Below are positions 51,733 to 54,502 of a stretch of 54,502 nt of DNA, piece by piece. The stretch comes from Agitococcus sp. Lineage in GTDB: Bacteria > Pseudomonadota > Gammaproteobacteria > Pseudomonadales > Moraxellaceae. The notes below the pieces were generated by a model, which saw only the letters and a list, made by a program, of their open reading frames with translations, had not been told where the DNA came from and searched no databases. The stretch spans positions 1-54,502 of the forward strand of contig JAUSLJ010000022.1 in the NCBI GenBank assembly GCA_030646715.1, written 5' to 3'. The position numbers were made by a program, and so were the translations under genes. Every line of letters begins with the position of its first letter. Positions within the stretch are counted from its first letter, which is position 1.

Positions 51733-54502
51733 CTACGCCAACTTAACCCCACCCATCAACTGAAACTCTGAAGTAGAGTGGAACGGCTGCGCCAGCAAAC
51801 TCACAAAGGACGGGTCACTAACAGAGCTCACAACCGCATTCAAGGCCAAGCCACTCATCGTCCCTTGATTTCCATAATACCAAGCTGCATCACCACCAAT
51901 GGCTTGCGACTCACTCGATGCCACGTAGTCGTCCACCATGGACTGCGCCAACGCCCACGAGGTTATCGCCGGATTAGCCACCTGTGCACTGTCAAACGCC
52001 CCTGCAAATTGATTAAAGTCAAAGCTCTCCACCGCATGCGCAAAGTTACTGCCGGCGGTACCGGCGTCAAACGGGGACGAGGCAGAGGCTATCAGCTGCA
52101 AAGTGACATGGGCATCGGTACTGGTGCCGCCATTCGCGTCGTACCAATCTTTCAAGCGGATACTTCGGCTCGCTCCCGCCCCTTCATGCACAATCAAGTC
52201 ATTGGTCTCGCGTGTCAGGCTGATATCTGCGTACTGCAGGCCCCCACCTAAGGACAGCACGGCACTCCTACCTGCATTGCCATGCCCCAGTCCGTTCACC
52301 GCGTCATTCCCGTCGCCCTTGTTTATCGCCAACACAGCACCCGTTCCGGTCACGTTAAACGTATCGTTATCAAGCCCCCCGACAAACAGGCTGTTTCCCC
52401 CATAAAAGGCATCACTGCCGGCACCGCCGTAAAGCAGACTCGGACTCACTCCCGCCGTCAGCGTATCATTGCCCGCGCCACCGGACAGCACATTCGCGAA
52501 GTCACTGTAAGCGGTCATGACGTCGTTGCCGGTTGTGCCCGGGTTATACAGACCGCGCGCGGTCAAGTCCGCAGAGGTCCAGACCGTGCCGTCGGCAAAC
52601 TGCACCTGCTCGATTTGGTTGGCGTTGCTTGTATGAGTGGTGTACCAATTGGCGATTTCTATCGAGTCCGCCCCATTGCACACCAGAAAAAGGCTATTAC
52701 CGGACCGGTTCACCGTCACACTCGCTGGCGTAATGCCCACGCCAAAGCGCAAGACGTCAAGCTGTGGCCCGCTACCCGTCAGGTCAACCTCCTGCAGCAA
52801 GTCATGGCCATCCCCCAGATTAAAATGATAGGTATCCGCCCAGGCGGTGCCCCGCAGTAAATCATTGCCTGTGCCCCCGGTGTAGTCGTTACCCAGGCCG
52901 GTCGTATCGCCCGCGCGACCGGCATCATCACTGCCCTGCACGCCACCTAGCGTATCGTTACCGGTGCCCCCGTCAAGGATATCGGCACCCGTTCCCCCAT
53001 CAAGCAGGTCACTGCCGTCCCCGCCAATCAGCATATCGTTGCCACCCTGCCCATACAAGAAGTCATTACCGTTACCGCCGTTGAGCACACCCGCCATGGA
53101 ATCGCCATAAATAATATCGTCGCCATCCCCGCCGTAAATCGTATCGATGCCGCCTTCGCCGTACAGGATATCGTTACCCGCGCCGCCATAAATGGTGTCG
53201 TTACCGGCACCGGCATGAATCACGTTCGGGAAGTCGCCAAAGGCGGAGAGCGTATCCGCGTTCACCGTCCCGGTACTGGTCAGCCCTTGCACGGTCAGGT
53301 CCGCTGCCTGCCAGGTAACACCGTTGGCAAACTGCACTTGTTCAATTTGTCTGGCAGTGCTGCCCGGGCTGGTGTACCAGTTGGCCACTTCCACCGAATC
53401 CACTCCATTGACCAGAAAGAACAGGCTGGTGCCGTTGCGCACGACCGTGGTGGTGGCCGGGTCAATCCCGGCGCCAAAACGCAGCACGTCCGTTGCAGGC
53501 CCAGATGCCGTCGTGCCGTCGAACTCCTGTATCAGGTCATGGCCATCACCGAGGTTAAAGGTGTAGCTGTCCGACCAGACCGTACCGCGCAGTAAATCAT
53601 TGCCGGTACCGCCCCGATAACTGTTGCCTACCCCGATATTGTTGCCGGTGGCATAGCCGGCATCAGGACTATTGGGCGAGCCACCCAGAATGTCGTTGCC
53701 TGCCCCGCCGTCGTAGAGGTCGGCACCGGTGCCACCGTCCAGCAGGTCACTGCCGTCGCCGCCATTTAAGGTGTCGTTGCCGGTACCGCCGTAGAGGTTG
53801 TCGTTACCGGCAGCGCCGTTGAGTGTATTCGGATAGTTGTTAAGGGCCGTGAGTGTGTCGTTATTGTCGGTACCATTCATCGTAACGAAATCGCTGGAAG
53901 GGTCCGCTCCCAGTTTAGTTCTGCCGGCAGCAAACTCTTGCGCCACTTCAGCGAAAGACCATTGATAGGACCCCGTAAAGAGCGTCACATTTTGTGCACT
54001 CCAGCCGGCAATAACCGTGGTCTCCCCCGTGCTCGACGTTAAGCATAACTGGTCGGCATTGAGTAGCCGGATGCCTAGCGTCTGGCCTTGCGTGTAATAT
54101 GCCGACAAGTCAACGATGCCCCCTTGCGCGTCTTCATGGAGGACATGGCTGCCGGTGCCGGCGCTCAGATGATAGGTGTCGACACCACCTCCTCCCCACA
54201 GCTGGTCATTGACGCCGGAAGAGTAGTAGATGTCGTCACCTAACCCACCATCTAAGGTGTTGGTGCCGCCTTCACCATAGAGCGTGTCATTTCCAGTTTC
54301 GCCCTTCAGGGTGTCATTACCACTTCCTCCATGAAGCTGGTCATCGCCATTGCCTCCCCATAGCTGGTCGGCGCCATCTCCGCCTGCCAGTGTGTCGTTA
54401 CCTTCGCTACCAGCGAGTAAATCATCGCCGGTGTTGCCGGTGAGCGTGTCGTTGAGCCCCGAACCGTAGACCGACGTGCCTAATGAACTTTGCACGTTAT
54501 AG
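51733..54502 (-). CDS. RTX calcium-binding repeat protein, C-terminal part, at least 922 aa
   Basis: The frame is open to the window edge; GTG at 54495 has codons TAT AAC before it and no ribosome site visible, so the N-terminus probably lies outside. Blocks of GGxGxDxL/I-x nonapeptide repeats ([20 protein letters not shown]) alternate with the haemolysin-type calcium-binding related domain, seen two to three times ([13 protein letters not shown]... and [13 protein letters not shown]...). The last 200 residues (about 720-920) are not repeats and end [10 protein letters not shown]. Such proteins are exported by type I secretion and fold on calcium outside the cell; no transporter genes are in the window. 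Internal duplication is also visible in the DNA. GC-rich compared with the small genes to the left. Confidence 0.85.
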   Translation of the reverse strand, partial: YNVQSSLGTSVYGSGLNDTLTGNTGDDLLAGSEGNDTLAGGDGADQLWGGNGDDQLHGGSGNDTLKGETGNDTLYGEGGTNTLDGGLGDDIYYSSGVNDQLWGGGGVDTYHLSAGTGSHVLHEDAQGGIVDLSAYYTQGQTLGIRLLNADQLCLTSSTGETTVIAGWSAQNVTLFTGSYQWSFAEVAQEFAAGRTKLGADPSSDFVTMNGTDNNDTLTALNNYPNTLNGAAGNDNLYGGTGNDTLNGGDGSDLLDGGTGADLYDGGAGNDILGGSPNSPDAGYATGNNIGVGNSYRGGTGNDLLRGTVWSDSYTFNLGDGHDLIQEFDGTTASGPATDVLRFGAGIDPATTTVVRNGTSLFFLVNGVDSVEVANWYTSPGSTARQIEQVQFANGVTWQAADLTVQGLTSTGTVNADTLSAFGDFPNVIHAGAGNDTIYGGAGNDILYGEGGIDTIYGGDGDDIIYGDSMAGVLNGGNGNDFLYGQGGNDMLIGGDGSDLLDGGTGADILDGGTGNDTLGGVQGSDDAGRAGDTTGLGNDYTGGTGNDLLRGTAWADTYHFNLGDGHDLLQEVDLTGSGPQLDVLRFGVGITPASVTVNRSGNSLFLVCNGADSIEIANWYTTHTSNANQIEQVQFADGTVWTSADLTARGLYNPGTTGNDVMTAYSDFANVLSGGAGNDTLTAGVSPSLLYGGAGSDAFYGGNSLFVGGLDNDTFNVTGTGAVLAINKGDGNDAVNGLGHGNAGRSAVLSLGGGLQYADISLTRETNDLIVHEGAGASRSIRLKDWYDANGGTSTDAHVTLQLIASASSPFDAGTAGSNFAHAVESFDFNQFAGAFDSAQVANPAITSWALAQSMVDDYVASSESQAIGGDAAWYYGNQGTMSGLALNAVVSSVSDPSFVSLLAQPFHSTSEFQLMGGVKLA

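Noticed and set aside
51778-53595. Several long plus-strand frames opposite the RTX gene
   Set aside because: Repetitive GGxGxD coding DNA leaves stop-free antisense frames; their products are low-complexity shadows.
52900-54450. Short regular repeats that could suggest a CRISPR array
   Set aside because: They are in frame and encode the GGxGxDxx RTX nonapeptide; spacers are not unique sequences and no cas gene is present. No CRISPR array was seen anywhere in the window.

Overview
The window looks like part of a large accessory replicon (big plasmid, phage-plasmid or jumbo-phage-like element) or a genomic island of a Gram-negative proteobacterium. An Oxalobacteraceae/Burkholderiales-type host is my guess from protein style (RTX protein, choice-of-anchor D protein, lipoproteins, glyoxalase-related N-terminal domains on plasmid-type proteins). 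No replication, partition, conjugation or virion structural gene is visible, so the replicon type is not settled.

Layout. 1-6.7 kb: mostly minus-strand single genes: a three-domain RNA end-healing and ligation enzyme (1440-3785), a compact ABC-type ATPase, an unlisted 42-residue double-glycine leader peptide (4818-4946) and a PEP-utiliser mobile-domain protein. 6.9-11.3 kb: a secreted choice-of-anchor D/Gly-rich protein, a membrane-anchored EEP phosphatase/nuclease and a decayed TnpB-like transposon gene. 11.4-24.4 kb: many small unrecognised genes, including duplicated pairs, a NinX-like protein and a NERD nuclease-like protein. 24.4-24.8 kb: four minus-strand tRNA genes (Arg-TCG, Asp-GTC, Glu-TTC twice), all with encoded CCA. 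24.8-33.1 kb: a gene-free structured stretch, a glycine-zipper protein, more small genes, an RlmN/Cfr-like radical SAM protein and a PD-(D/E)XK-type protein. 33.7-39.8 kb: a complete three-gene TerB/ATPase/Lhr-like helicase operon matching the Shango anti-phage system. 42-51.6 kb: a PcfJ-like protein, a histone-deacetylase-family enzyme, a NADAR protein, DUF805, small genes and an orphan m4C-type DNA methyltransferase. 51.7 kb to the end: the C-terminal part of an RTX calcium-binding repeat protein.

The most striking shared feature is regulatory. About 28 intergenic sites carry CTATAC (or CTACAC), often preceded by GC or TCG and often followed after about 6 bases by GGACC-like sequence, oriented towards the next start codon. 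Many of these genes also have their own intrinsic terminator, so much of the region is built from single-gene promoter-gene-terminator units. The motif is missing from about 32.75 to 42.17 kb, the block holding the Shango operon, which suggests that block is later cargo.

A working idea: RNA repair enzyme, extra tRNAs with unusual anticodon loops, an RlmN-like rRNA/tRNA modifier, NADAR and Shango together protect translation and the replicon from host or competitor attack. That link is inference. Many genes here are not recognisable by eye, and their entries say so.
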